Assembly: GCA_051251595.1 (NCBI GenBank)
Contig: JBPOFA010000003.1
Coordinates: forward strand, 1-64,000
Direction: 5' to 3'
Source: NORP110 sp051251595
GTDB lineage: Bacteria > Pseudomonadota > Alphaproteobacteria > Rhodobacterales > Rhodobacteraceae
Length of the DNA: 64,000 nt
Shown in pieces: positions 1 to 7,810 of the stretch. The position numbers were made by a program, and so were the translations under genes. The first letter of the stretch is position 1; each line of letters begins with the position of its first letter. The notes under the pieces were generated by a model. That model made no database searches and was not told where the DNA came from. It saw only the letters and a program-made list of their open reading frames with translations.

Positions 1-72
1 GTTGCTGATCTGACCTTGGAGAACCGTTTGCTCAAAAAAAGCATGCTCGGGGATGGGGAGTACGAGGAATGA
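1..72 (+). CDS. IS3-type transposase OrfA, C-terminal tail (partial)
   Basis: Twenty-three codons in frame 1 read VADLTLENRLLKKSML and so on, ending in TGA at 70-72. The LENRLLKK pattern matches the leucine-zipper tail of IS3-family OrfA proteins, which normally carry an N-terminal helix-turn-helix that recognises the IS ends. That part lies left of the window. The stop overlaps the orfB start as ATGA. In intact IS3 elements a programmed frameshift joins the two frames; I do not see enough of orfA to look for the slippery site. Confidence 0.6.
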   Translation, partial: VADLTLENRLLKKSMLGDGEYEE

Positions 73-758
73 GATATCCTGGTTCAGAGAAACTTGAGAT
101 CATCCGCACGGTGGAAGCCTCGCATCTGCCAACACGCCGGACACTGGAGACAATAGGCATTCCCAGCACGACCTATTACCGCTGGTATGATCTGTGGTCG
201 GAAGGTGGCGTCGATGCGCTGGAAGATACGGCACCGCACCCAAGGTCTGTGTGGAACCGCATTCCGGATGAGACGCGAGAGGCCTTCATCGAGTTTGCCC
301 TGGAGCACGAGGACCTGACGGGTCGTGAGCTGGCGGTGAAGTACACTGACGAGAAGCAGTATTTTATCTCGGAATCATCGGCTTACCGCATCCTGAAAGC
401 TGAGGACCTGATAACCGCGCCAAGGCATATCGTGATCAAGGCGGCCAACGAGTTCAAGGACAAGACCACCCGAATAAACGAGCTCTGGCAGACCGACTTC
501 ACTTATCTCAAGGTCATCGGATGGGGTTGGTTCTATCTCAGCACGATCCTGGATGACTACAGCCGCTACATCATCGCGTGGAAGCTGTGCACCACGATGA
601 AAGCGGAGGATGTGACCGACACGCTTGATCTGGCGTTGGCGGCATCGGGGTGTGAAAGCGCCACCGTGGCAACCAAACCCAGGCTGCTGAGCGACAACGG
701 GTCGTCATACATCGCGGGGGAGCTGACCACCGGAATATTGCCAAGCGTTGTGGTGTAG
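69..758 (+). pseudogene. IS3-family transposase OrfB, 3'-truncated (integrase core)
   Basis: This 229-residue ORF has an N-terminal HTH_21-like region (residues about 20-120, with SESSAYRILKAEDLI) followed by an rve integrase core. The first catalytic Asp lies in LWQTDFTYL (about residue 141) and the second in LLSDNGSSY (about residue 220). The third catalytic residue (Glu of the DDE triad) and about 100 C-terminal residues are absent. The sequence departs from the family after IAGEL and runs into an unrelated tail, TTGILPSVVV. It is therefore a broken, probably inactive transposase. The closest relatives I recognise are the IS3/IS51-type transposases common in roseobacters. Full-length proteins of this type are about 310-330 residues. 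Confidence 0.8.
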
Positions 759-839
759 CTTCCCCAATTCCGACACTGCTGGATTGAAGTCTCCACAACT
801 GAGAGTCTCACCTTCGTTTCCGTGGCGGGCAACCACGAA

Positions 840-1385
840 TTACGCAGCGCTCTTCCATTTCACGGGGGTAACGTAAGCGATGCTATCCCCAACACTGATC
901 ATCACCTCGCCGTCCTGGATGTTGACTTGCAGCTTCATGGCGCGGCTTGCCAGTTTGGCCAATGCGTTTGTATCCGTCTCGGGAAAATTCATCACCTGAA
1001 GGTTCTCAAAGCGAGTGGTGCTGTTTTTGATCTTGTCCCACCACATCTCAGCCGTCCTGCCGCCATAAGTATAGACAACGACCTTATCGGCTTTACCACA
1101 GGATTGACGCATCACTTTCTCGCTTGGCAGCCCAAGGGCGACCCAAACCTCAAGCTCCCCACTCAGGCTTTTTTGCCAAATGTCTGGCTCGTCATCGGTT
1201 GAAAGCCCCTTTGTCATCTCCAAATGCTCATGGGCATTCAGCGCAAAAGCGACAATGCGCACCATCAGCCGTTCGTCCGTCTCTGAGGGATGTTTCGCAA
1301 CGGTCAATTTATGGCTTTCATAATAGTGACGATCCATGTCGGAAACGGAAAGTTCAACTTTATAGATTGTGGCCTTTTGCGCCAT
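840..1385 (-). CDS. yaeQ: YaeQ family protein
   Basis: The 181-residue product matches the YaeQ family over its whole length (about 180 residues in E. coli). The conserved opening MAQKATIYKVELSVSDMDR, the KHPSETDERLMVR block (about residues 35-47), a TKGLSTDDEPD motif and the FENLQVMNFP block near the C-terminus are all visible. YaeQ has a PD-(D/E)XK-like fold. It was first noted as compensating for RfaH loss in E. coli, but its biochemical role is unsettled. I chose the ATG at 1385 because GGGAC lies about 6 nt upstream and the family begins there; an upstream ATG at 1400 would add five residues. It stands alone between IS debris on its 3' side and an empty 0.6 kb on its 5' side. Confidence 0.9.
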   Translation of the reverse strand: MAQKATIYKVELSVSDMDRHYYESHKLTVAKHPSETDERLMVRIVAFALNAHEHLEMTKGLSTDDEPDIWQKSLSGELEVWVALGLPSEKVMRQSCGKADKVVVYTYGGRTAEMWWDKIKNSTTRFENLQVMNFPETDTNALAKLASRAMKLQVNIQDGEVMISVGDSIAYVTPVKWKSAA

Positions 1386-1400
1386 GATATGTCCCAACAT

Positions 1401-1982
1401 TTTCGAATGTTAGAATGCCTACTCCGTCAGGTGGCTTTGTGAAAGCAGATACGGGGTCCATTCATGCTGACGCGCGAAAAGTCGTTGCCGAGTTGGGTGA
1501 CCTTGCCATGTTGTATGGGCGATCTTTACCAGGTCAACGGCTCATGGCTTCGGAGGAAAAGCAAAAACCAGGCTTGGCCATGACGCCTCTTCGTCGTTGT
1601 AGATGTCGTCCAATGAAACACAGGCTGGTGATGGAACAACAGTCAAGCTGAACCATTGGACACGCGCGAAGTCTTGAAAGATTTGGGGGCAAAGGAAGGA
1701 ATTCGAACGCCAAATTCCACGGCAAGTCGAATTGCCATAGAGCGGAGCCAAAAACCTAGTACAGAGAATTTCTGAGCTAGGCCCGTTGTTATGATGCTCA
1801 TGCAAAGGCTATGTTGCCAGAGGTAATGCATTCCACGCGTCCTAGCATTACCATCATCCAAGCAATCGCCAATCGTGATTGTTTATGACCCCATTTTCAA
1901 AAGCCGTGGCTGAGTGTAGAGGTGGACGCACCAAACTCGTGGCACTCTCAGAAGAACGATCGCGCCGAAGGTTTGGCTTTGC
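1401..1982. other. Gap between yaeQ and the LysR gene, no gene recognised
   Basis: About 580 bases hold only short ORFs without family resemblance, Shine-Dalgarno signals or coding-like composition. A stretch at about 1655-1770 reads open on the plus strand (DTREVLKDLGAKEGIRTPN) and could be a remnant of a dead gene, but I cannot assign it. The yaeQ promoter, and possibly that of the downstream LysR gene, must lie here. Confidence 0.5.
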
Positions 1983-2945
1983 GTGGAGGTGGATCACATT
2001 CTGGGTAAGAGCTTTCAACAAGGCATCACGCTTCGGCACTTGCGTGCGCTGGTCGCACTCTCAGATCTGAAGTTGATTGCGCGTGTGTCTGAGGTGCTTG
2101 GGGTGACGCAGCCAGCCGTGTCAAAACAGATTGCCGAGTTGGAAAAGATCGTGGGCGTACCCGTTGTCACACGCGACCGCAACAGGCTTTACCTTACGCC
2201 TGTGGGTATCCGTCTTGCAGATCATGCCCGCCAAGCACTTGGTCAACTTGATCGCGCAGCCTTTGACATTGAGGCGATGACCAGTGGGGTTTCTGACTCT
2301 GTCTCTGTTGGCGTGGTCAGTTCAGTTGCGCCCACTTTGTTGCCCGGCACCATTGCGCTGTTCAAGCGCAGCACGCCGCAGGCAAACGTATCTGTCTCTG
2401 AGGGCCATTTTGTTGAGCTATTGCCCCAGCTTGAAGCAGGCGCGCTGGACCTGGTTATTGCAAGGATCTGGCAGCCCCAGGAATTGGCCGGGATTGACCA
2501 AATGGCCCTGTTCTCAGAGCCGATCGTTGTTGTCGCCGGGCGCAATCATCCGCTGTCGCAAGGGGGGGATGTGTCATGGGCGGATGTTGCCAGCTATCCG
2601 TGGATATTGCCGCAACCGAACTCTGTCGCGCGTCAGGCTGTGGATACCCTTTTTGCGGCAAATGGCTTGTCGCCTCCCAATAACACGATCGCATCTTTGT
2701 CGATAACCCTGAACCTTGAACTATTGCGGGCGATGCCCGCGCTTGGATTGCTTCCGCAGAGGCTCGCGCAGGCGCAGGCCGCGCGGGGTGAAATCGTGAT
2801 TTTGTCCCTTGAGACACGTGACATGCTGTCAGAGGCGCGCTGTTTTTGGCGCAAAGACCGGGTTTCGCAGAATGCGACGCTGACATTGTTCCTTAAATGC
2901 TTGCGGCAAACCACTGAAGAGTCCAAAACCATTCCATTTGGTTAA
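1983..2945 (+). CDS. LysR-family transcriptional regulator
   Basis: A 320-residue LysR-type regulator. The winged helix-turn-helix occupies about residues 15-75 (TLRHLRALVALSD, then VTQPAVSKQIAELE). The effector-binding domain follows (about 105-300). The start is uncertain: no ATG precedes the conserved region, and GTG at 1983 is the most upstream plausible codon; GTG at 1989 is the alternative. It lies 80-120 nt upstream of, and in the same direction as, the amidase-TRAP genes. This differs from the usual divergent LysR arrangement, but it is the obvious candidate regulator of that operon. The inducer cannot be read from sequence; a small carboxylate or amide of the downstream pathway is the natural guess. 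Confidence 0.85.
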   Translation: MEVDHILGKSFQQGITLRHLRALVALSDLKLIARVSEVLGVTQPAVSKQIAELEKIVGVPVVTRDRNRLYLTPVGIRLADHARQALGQLDRAAFDIEAMTSGVSDSVSVGVVSSVAPTLLPGTIALFKRSTPQANVSVSEGHFVELLPQLEAGALDLVIARIWQPQELAGIDQMALFSEPIVVVAGRNHPLSQGGDVSWADVASYPWILPQPNSVARQAVDTLFAANGLSPPNNTIASLSITLNLELLRAMPALGLLPQRLAQAQAARGEIVILSLETRDMLSEARCFWRKDRVSQNATLTLFLKCLRQTTEESKTIPFG

Positions 2946-3024
2946 TGTTTCTGGCGAAATTTTCACTATATTCTGTGTAGATCACCCTTTATCTTAACCA
3001 GACACACGGTTTGGGAGGGCTAGG

Positions 3025-3066
3025 GTGTCAATTCGAACAATTGAGATATCTGGTATGAGCCTTTGA
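3025..3066 (+). CDS. Possible 13-residue leader peptide coupled to the amidase start
   Basis: A strong Shine-Dalgarno sequence, GGGAGGG (3013-3019), sits 5 nt before a GTG at 3025 that opens a 13-codon frame ending in TGA (3064-3066). That stop overlaps the amidase TTG start (3063-3065). The amidase start itself has no Shine-Dalgarno sequence. This layout suggests that ribosomes load at the leader and re-initiate on the amidase, or that the amidase start is misread because of a frameshift. The peptide has no recognisable function. Confidence 0.35.
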   Translation: MSIRTIEISGMSL

Positions 3067-4592
3067 GCAGCGACGCATTGCTCGCGCGATCGGCCTGTGA
3101 AATTCTTGCTGCCTTCAAGGCGCGGGATTTGACGCCGAGTGCGTATTTGGCAGCTTGTCTCGAGCAAATTTCCCGCTTCAACCCCAAGATAAACGCCATT
3201 ACCGCAATGGACATCGAGGGCGCTATTGCTTGCGCCGCGGCCGCAACTCAACGTTGGCAGGACGGCTGCCCGCTGGGGCCGCTCGATGGGTTGCCGATTG
3301 GCGTCAAGGATTTGCAGAACACCAAAGGCTTGTTGACCACCCATGGCAGCATTCGGGCGCGGGGGTACATCCCCGATGTCGACTTGCCGATGATTGCGCG
3401 CTTGCGTGCGGCGGGCGCTATCATTCTGGCAAAGACAAATGTCCCCGAAATGGGGGCCGGAGGAAACAGTCGAAATCGGGTCTGGGGGGCGACGGGTAAT
3501 CCGTTTGATGCCAACCTGATTGCGGGGGGGTCGTCTGGTGGATCTGCGGCGGCACTTGCGGCCAACTTTGTGCCACTGTGCACAGGTTCTGACACGGGTG
3601 GATCGCTTCGCATGCCTGCGGCACTTTGTGCTGTGGTGGGCTACCGGCCCTCTGTTGATGTGATCGCCCATCCCACACGACCCTTGGGGTGGTCGGGCAT
3701 TTCAGTTCTTGGCCCAATGGCGCGTACGGTAGATGATCTGACGCTGATGCTGGATGTGTGTCAGGGCGATCACGCGGATGATCCGTTGACCGCGCCCTCT
3801 GTCACGGGCCGTTTCGCAAGGCTGCCATCGATAGAATTGAAAGACCTGCGCGTTGGTTTCAGCGAGGACTTTGGCGGCGCGCCGGTCGAGCAAAGCATCC
3901 GAGAGACGTTCCGCGCGCGTCTTGAGGTGCTTCGTCCACGGGTTAAGGAATGCCGCGCGGCGGATCTTAACCTTGGGGACATGGACCGCTGTTTCGATAT
4001 TTTACGGGCAGAGAGTTTTGGCGTGGCGTTTGGTGAGGCCGCGGCACAAGACCCCGACAGCTTTGGTGAGCATATAAAAGAAAATGTCGCCCTTGGGCAA
4101 ACCATGTCACTGGCAGATCGGGGTTGGGCCCATGCCGAGCAAACCCAGATTCTGCGCAAATTCAACGCGCTGATGGATGAGTTCGATGTGATCGTTTTGC
4201 CGACATCGCCGGTATCGCCGTTTGCATGGACAGAACCCTATGCCGACGTCATCGACGGGCAAAAGATGGACATCTATTACCGTTGGCTCGCGCTGTGCTA
4301 TCGGGGCTCGTTGACGGGCGCGCCGTCGATCACATTGCCCTGCGGCCGAGATGCGGCAGGGATGCCGTTCGGCCTTCAAGTTTTGGGGCCAGTTCGTGGC
4401 GATGAACGGCTGCTGAGCGTAGCGAAAGCGATGGAAGACCTCTTTGCACGCTCAGATCAGACGGCGCGGCCTTTGGCAAATTTGCAAAACCTTCCACATT
4501 CAGATGTGGATCTGAGGTCTATTGTGACGCACCCGCCGGTTATGGGCGCAGCGCCTGAAGTCCAAAAACGCGATATGCGGACAGCGGTTTAA
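3063..4592 (+). CDS. Amidase signature family enzyme (malonamidase/indoleacetamide hydrolase type)
   Basis: A 509-residue amidase of the Ser-cisSer-Lys family, which hydrolyses carboxylic amides to acid and ammonia. The catalytic Lys is K82 (GVKDLQNT), the cis-Ser is S157 in the glycine-rich AGGSSGGSAAA block, and the nucleophile is S181 in GSDTGGSLRMPA. The 24-residue spacing from cis-Ser to nucleophile matches malonamidase E2. The only in-frame start that precedes the conserved region is TTG at 3063, with a stop at 3042 upstream. The stop is one base from the TRAP large-subunit ATG, so the gene leads an operon with amidase, transporter and probably MatB. From that context malonamate or a related amide acid is an attractive substrate, but the sequence alone does not prove it. 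Confidence 0.88.
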   Translation: MSSDALLARSACEILAAFKARDLTPSAYLAACLEQISRFNPKINAITAMDIEGAIACAAAATQRWQDGCPLGPLDGLPIGVKDLQNTKGLLTTHGSIRARGYIPDVDLPMIARLRAAGAIILAKTNVPEMGAGGNSRNRVWGATGNPFDANLIAGGSSGGSAAALAANFVPLCTGSDTGGSLRMPAALCAVVGYRPSVDVIAHPTRPLGWSGISVLGPMARTVDDLTLMLDVCQGDHADDPLTAPSVTGRFARLPSIELKDLRVGFSEDFGGAPVEQSIRETFRARLEVLRPRVKECRAADLNLGDMDRCFDILRAESFGVAFGEAAAQDPDSFGEHIKENVALGQTMSLADRGWAHAEQTQILRKFNALMDEFDVIVLPTSPVSPFAWTEPYADVIDGQKMDIYYRWLALCYRGSLTGAPSITLPCGRDAAGMPFGLQVLGPVRGDERLLSVAKAMEDLFARSDQTARPLANLQNLPHSDVDLRSIVTHPPVMGAAPEVQKRDMRTAV

Positions 4593-4593
4593 T

Positions 4594-5877
4594 ATGTGGC
4601 TCATCCCTATCATCTTTGTTTTGCTGCTGATCAGCGGCACGGCCTTTGCCTATCTAATGGGGGCCGTATCTGTCGTGACTTTTGTCGCGGTGGACAAAAG
4701 CCAGTTCCTGTCGATCCTGCCACAACGCATCTTTGCCCAACTTGACGTCTTCGCCTTTATGGCGATGCCACTGTTCATCCTGACAGCAGAGATAATGAGC
4801 CGCGCCGGCGTAACGCGCAGCCTGATCGATTTTGCGATGGCTATTGTTGGTCGGTTTCGTGGCGGTCTGGGACATGTGAATATACTTACAAGCGTTTTCT
4901 TTGCGGGCATCTCAGGATCGGCGATCGCGGACAGTGCTGCCTTGTCGCGTACATTCGTGCCGGAAATGAAGGCGCGTGGCTATGATCCTTATTATGCGGG
5001 TGCCATCACCGCAGCATCGTCGATGATTGGGCCGATCATCCCGCCGTCGATCATCATGATCATCTATGGTGGCCTGACCGGGGCATCCGTGGCGGCGCTA
5101 TTCATTGCCGGCGTTGTCCCGGGCCTGCTGCTTGCGGTGGCGCTGATGATCCTCAATGCCGTCATCGCGCACATCAAAGGACACCCCGGCGGCGCGTCTG
5201 ACGATCTGCCACGGTTCTTGCCAAGCCTGCTGAACGCGGCACCGGCATTGTGTCTGCCTGTCGTGATCCTTGGCTCACTTGTGTTCGGATTGGCAACGCC
5301 AACGGAAGGCTCAGCGATTGCGGTCTTTTTCGCGCTCATGGCGGGGCAGTTCTACAAGGGCTTGAACTGGCGCATGATCTTTGACGCGGTTGAGGCCACG
5401 GCCAAGATGACCGGCACGATCTTTATCATTCTCGCGGCGATTTCGGTTCTGGGGTATCTGGCGGGCCAACTGGGCTGGTCACAAGCTCTGGCGACGTGGG
5501 TCGACTCATTCGGGCTGACGGGCACAAAATACCTGTTTTTCCTTGTGTTTATCTTTCTGATCGCGGGCATGTTCATGGATACGCCCGTGGCCCTGACCCT
5601 GTTGATCCCACTGTTTGCGCCGCAAGCCTTGGAACAAGGCATAAGCCCAATCCAACTGGGCATCGTGCTGTGCTTTAATTTATGCGTCGGTCTGATTACG
5701 CCGCCCTTGGGCAAATGCCTGGTGGTTGTATCGGCCCTGACCAACCTCAATTACTGGCGGCTGGCCTTTGCTTCGCTGCCCTTCATATTCGTTCAGGTGC
5801 TCTTGTTGCTTGCTCTGGTCTATTGGCCTGCGCTTAGCCTCACTTTGCCGCGCCTGTTCGGATTTTCAGTGAACTAA
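4594..5877 (+). CDS. TRAP transporter large permease subunit (DctM type)
   Basis: A 427-residue, very hydrophobic protein of the DctM family: about 11-12 membrane segments, two inverted repeats, and hallmark motifs in GISGSAIADSAAL (about 105-120), the IGPIIPPSIIMIIYGG block (about 148-163) and LGIVLCFNLCVGLITPPLG (about 352-370). It is the sodium-driven membrane channel that takes substrate from the periplasmic binding protein. Start ATG follows the amidase stop by one base, implying translational coupling. Unusually for TRAP operons, the order here is large subunit, binding protein, small subunit. Substrate is unknown from the permease; context suggests a C3-C4 carboxylate such as malonate. 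Confidence 0.93.
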   Translation: MWLIPIIFVLLLISGTAFAYLMGAVSVVTFVAVDKSQFLSILPQRIFAQLDVFAFMAMPLFILTAEIMSRAGVTRSLIDFAMAIVGRFRGGLGHVNILTSVFFAGISGSAIADSAALSRTFVPEMKARGYDPYYAGAITAASSMIGPIIPPSIIMIIYGGLTGASVAALFIAGVVPGLLLAVALMILNAVIAHIKGHPGGASDDLPRFLPSLLNAAPALCLPVVILGSLVFGLATPTEGSAIAVFFALMAGQFYKGLNWRMIFDAVEATAKMTGTIFIILAAISVLGYLAGQLGWSQALATWVDSFGLTGTKYLFFLVFIFLIAGMFMDTPVALTLLIPLFAPQALEQGISPIQLGIVLCFNLCVGLITPPLGKCLVVVSALTNLNYWRLAFASLPFIFVQVLLLLALVYWPALSLTLPRLFGFSVN

Positions 5878-5900
5878 CCAAAACTAAGGGAGGACGATCT

Positions 5901-6875
5901 ATGAAACTCAAGGCACTTACATTAGCGGCATTGCTTGCAATGGCCACGTCTGCATCGGCAGAAGTCAAAATTGCACTGGACAGCAAGCCGGACCTGGAAA
6001 CATCAGGCTCTTACAACTGGGCATTTGCTTTTGGCAATGCGCTAAAAGAAGCGGGCATGGACGTGCGTGAAATGCCGCGCGGTTCTGTCGGAAATGAAGC
6101 CGAGAAGTTCGATCAGGTCTCTACCGGCTTGCTTGAAATCTCGCTTTCAGATGTGCGCGCTGTGGCGCAGGTCGATCCGTTCATCTATGGGGTTCGCCTG
6201 CCATATATCTTCGACGATATTGCGCATATGGACCGCGCGTTGGCTGCGGGGGATGTTTACAACCGCATCAATGAAAACCTCGCAAAACAGGATGCGATCC
6301 TTTTGGCACTGGCACCGCTTGGGCCGGCCTCCGGTGTGATTACGACCAAACAGGCCGTGCGCTCTCCGGCGGATATGGCGTCGCTACGGATGCGTGCCTT
6401 GGACGATGCGCAGATCGCGATGTATCAGGCTTGGGGGTCCAGCGGCACGATCGTACCTTGGGGTGAAGTCCCGGCAGGCCTGCAAACAGGCGTTATTGAC
6501 GGCTATCTGAATTCGCCCTTCGTTCCAGTGATGTTTGGTCAAACAGACTTCATCAAGAACTTTGCCGATGCAGATGTGATCTGGCCACTGCGGGCGGTTA
6601 TTGCGTCCAAAGATTGGTATGATGGGCTGTCTGACGCAGATCGTGCAAGCGTTGACGCAGCCGTTGAAACCGCAGATGCGGCGGCCCGCGAGTGGCTGGC
6701 GGCTGCATCCGTCAACGGATTGCTGGCGCTCGAGGAAAACGGCGTTACAGTTCAGCGGCTTACACCAGAGGAACGCGCCGTATTCCGCGAGGCGTCTCTG
6801 CCGGTCTACGATTCAGACCTGATGACAGCAGAGGACACCGCGCTGTGGAAGAAACTGTCTGACGAGAACCGCTAA
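5901..6875 (+). CDS. TRAP transporter periplasmic solute-binding protein (DctP type)
   Basis: A 324-residue DctP-family protein. Residues 1-20 form a Sec signal peptide (charged start, hydrophobic core, cleavage after ATSASA). Two alpha/beta lobes follow. The conserved ligand-contact region reads SPADMASLRMRALDD (about 155-170), whose Arg normally salt-bridges the substrate carboxylate, followed by PWGEVPAGLQTGVIDGYLNSP (about 185-205). A good Shine-Dalgarno, GGGAGG, lies 8 nt before ATG 5901. It delivers a carboxylate to the DctM/DctQ membrane pair. An intrinsic-terminator-like hairpin directly follows, which would give more binding protein than the downstream small subunit. Confidence 0.92.
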   Translation: MKLKALTLAALLAMATSASAEVKIALDSKPDLETSGSYNWAFAFGNALKEAGMDVREMPRGSVGNEAEKFDQVSTGLLEISLSDVRAVAQVDPFIYGVRLPYIFDDIAHMDRALAAGDVYNRINENLAKQDAILLALAPLGPASGVITTKQAVRSPADMASLRMRALDDAQIAMYQAWGSSGTIVPWGEVPAGLQTGVIDGYLNSPFVPVMFGQTDFIKNFADADVIWPLRAVIASKDWYDGLSDADRASVDAAVETADAAAREWLAAASVNGLLALEENGVTVQRLTPEERAVFREASLPVYDSDLMTAEDTALWKKLSDENR

Positions 6876-6881
6876 ATAGAT

Positions 6882-6915
6882 GGGCGGGCTGTATTCTGCG
6901 GCTCGCCCCTTTTTT
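6882..6915 (+). terminator. Intercistronic terminator-like hairpin after the first dctP
   Basis: GGGCGGGC (6882-6889) pairs with GCTCGCCC (6901-6908), allowing one G-T pair, over an 11-nt loop. Six T residues follow at 6910-6915. It has all the parts of an intrinsic terminator, but the TRAP small-subunit gene begins only about 20 nt later, so it probably acts as a partial terminator or as a 3'-end stabiliser for the binding-protein message. Confidence 0.75.
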
Positions 6916-6932
6916 GAAACCGGAGTTTGAAG

Positions 6933-7460
6933 TTGCGCCATCTCATCATCAGCACCAGTGACCGCTTGCATCTTGTGATGCGCCGGACTGCCGTTTTCGC
7001 GGTCTGTCTGATGTTCGTCACGGTCGTGGTGCAAATCATTGCGCGTTATGTTTTCTCTTCGCCCCCTGTCTGGACCGAAGATGTTGCACGCTATGCGATG
7101 GTGTGGACCGGACTGCTGGGTGCGACGCTGTCGTTCAAGACGCAGTCGGATGCGGTGTTGATGCAAAGTGTTTTCCCCGATCCTCCTCATGTCTTGGCGA
7201 TCTTCGCAAAAGCGGTCCAAAGTGCTGCGGTGCTCACCTTTATTCTGCCGGTCATCTACTTTTGCTTTGTCGGTCTGAAGGGCGGATTTGCAAAAGGGTA
7301 TCTCGCACGCCAGTCCGGACTGACCGCAGATACCCTTGGCATTCCGATGGTATGGATTTCTGTCGCGGTGCCCATTTCAATGATCATCATTCTCATTCAC
7401 CTCTTGGCCCGGTGGGCCGGAGACGATGCATCAGAAGATGCGACTGCTCAACTTGACTGA
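6933..7460 (+). CDS. TRAP transporter small permease subunit (DctQ type)
   Basis: A roughly 175-residue DctQ-family protein with four predicted membrane segments (about residues 17-37, 47-65, 85-110 and 128-150) and the typical VWTEDVARYAMVWTGLLGA stretch between segments 1 and 2. It completes the TRAP transporter with the upstream DctM and DctP genes. Start choice: TTG 6933 has CGGAG (6921-6925) 7 nt upstream, so I prefer it to the in-frame TTG at 6927, which lies too close to that signal. No ATG is available. The C-terminus is polar (DDASEDATAQ). Confidence 0.88.
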   Translation: MRHLIISTSDRLHLVMRRTAVFAVCLMFVTVVVQIIARYVFSSPPVWTEDVARYAMVWTGLLGATLSFKTQSDAVLMQSVFPDPPHVLAIFAKAVQSAAVLTFILPVIYFCFVGLKGGFAKGYLARQSGLTADTLGIPMVWISVAVPISMIIILIHLLARWAGDDASEDATAQLD

Positions 7461-7510
7461 ACTATCGGATTTACGGTGCAAGCTCTTGCAGCGATTGTCG
7501 AGTTCCGCCA

Positions 7511-7523
7511 GGATCATTGATCC
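7511..7523. promoter_or_regulatory. Palindrome GGATCA-T-TGATCC, possible operator
   Basis: A perfect 6+1+6 inverted repeat about 290 nt upstream of matB and 50 nt downstream of the TRAP small subunit. Its size and symmetry would suit a GntR- or TetR-type dimer, but no such regulator gene is nearby, and the candidate regulator of this region is LysR. Chance occurrence cannot be excluded. Confidence 0.25.
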
Positions 7524-7714
7524 GAACAAGACCCATCTGGAGGGCCGATATCGATGGCGTGACAAACCGACAGTGCGAAAGGCTTGTCAGAGTGGCAGGG
7601 ACCCCAGAGGTGATCCACGCAATCAACCGGGCCCCCGGTGCGACGGTCGAATTGCTTGCACGGCGCTCGGATCAAAGCCCGCGTAACATGAGCAATGTGA
7701 GGGGAGATAGCTCT

Positions 7715-7780
7715 ATGACCACCGAAAAATTCACCAAACCTTTTCAAGGAAGTACGACGTTTCTGTATCGTCCAACCTAG
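7715..7780 (+). CDS. Possible 21-residue peptide upstream of matB
   Basis: ATG 7715 is preceded by GAGGGGAG (7699-7706) at about 8 nt, one of the better ribosome sites in the area, and opens a 21-codon frame starting MTTEKFTKPFQG that ends 30 nt before matB. It matches nothing I recognise. It may be a leader peptide, a small protein, or the start of a gene whose remainder was deleted. Confidence 0.3.
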   Translation: MTTEKFTKPFQGSTTFLYRPT

Positions 7781-7810
7781 CCGAAACAAGCACGGCGCAT
7801 AGGAACCACC

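Larger units (their letters stand above)
1..758 (+). mobile_element. Truncated IS3-family insertion sequence (left part outside the window)
   Basis: The tail of an orfA-type protein (1-72) overlaps the start of an orfB-type DDE transposase (69 on) by ATGA, the usual IS3-family layout. The orfB protein breaks off after the second catalytic aspartate, so the right end of the element, including its terminal repeat, is missing. The breakpoint is near 727-735, after the LLSDNGSSY motif. No right-hand inverted repeat or target-site duplication is visible before yaeQ. The remnant should not be able to move by itself. Confidence 0.8.
7461..7810. other. Intergenic region upstream of matB
   Basis: Between the TRAP small-subunit gene and matB lie 350 bases. 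They contain a perfect palindrome (7511-7523) and a short frame with a good ribosome site (7715-7780). A longer frame (7517-7780) is open across the region but resembles no family I know. It may be a promoter/operator region or the remains of a deleted gene. Confidence 0.5.

Noticed and set aside
822..1202. Plus-strand open frame of 126 codons opposite yaeQ
   Set aside because: It is the antisense shadow of the well-matched yaeQ gene and has no family resemblance or ribosome site.
1655..1770. Possible transposase remnant (LKDLGAKEGIRTPN)
   Set aside because: The resemblance to IS5-type proteins is only suggestive and no catalytic motif can be seen.
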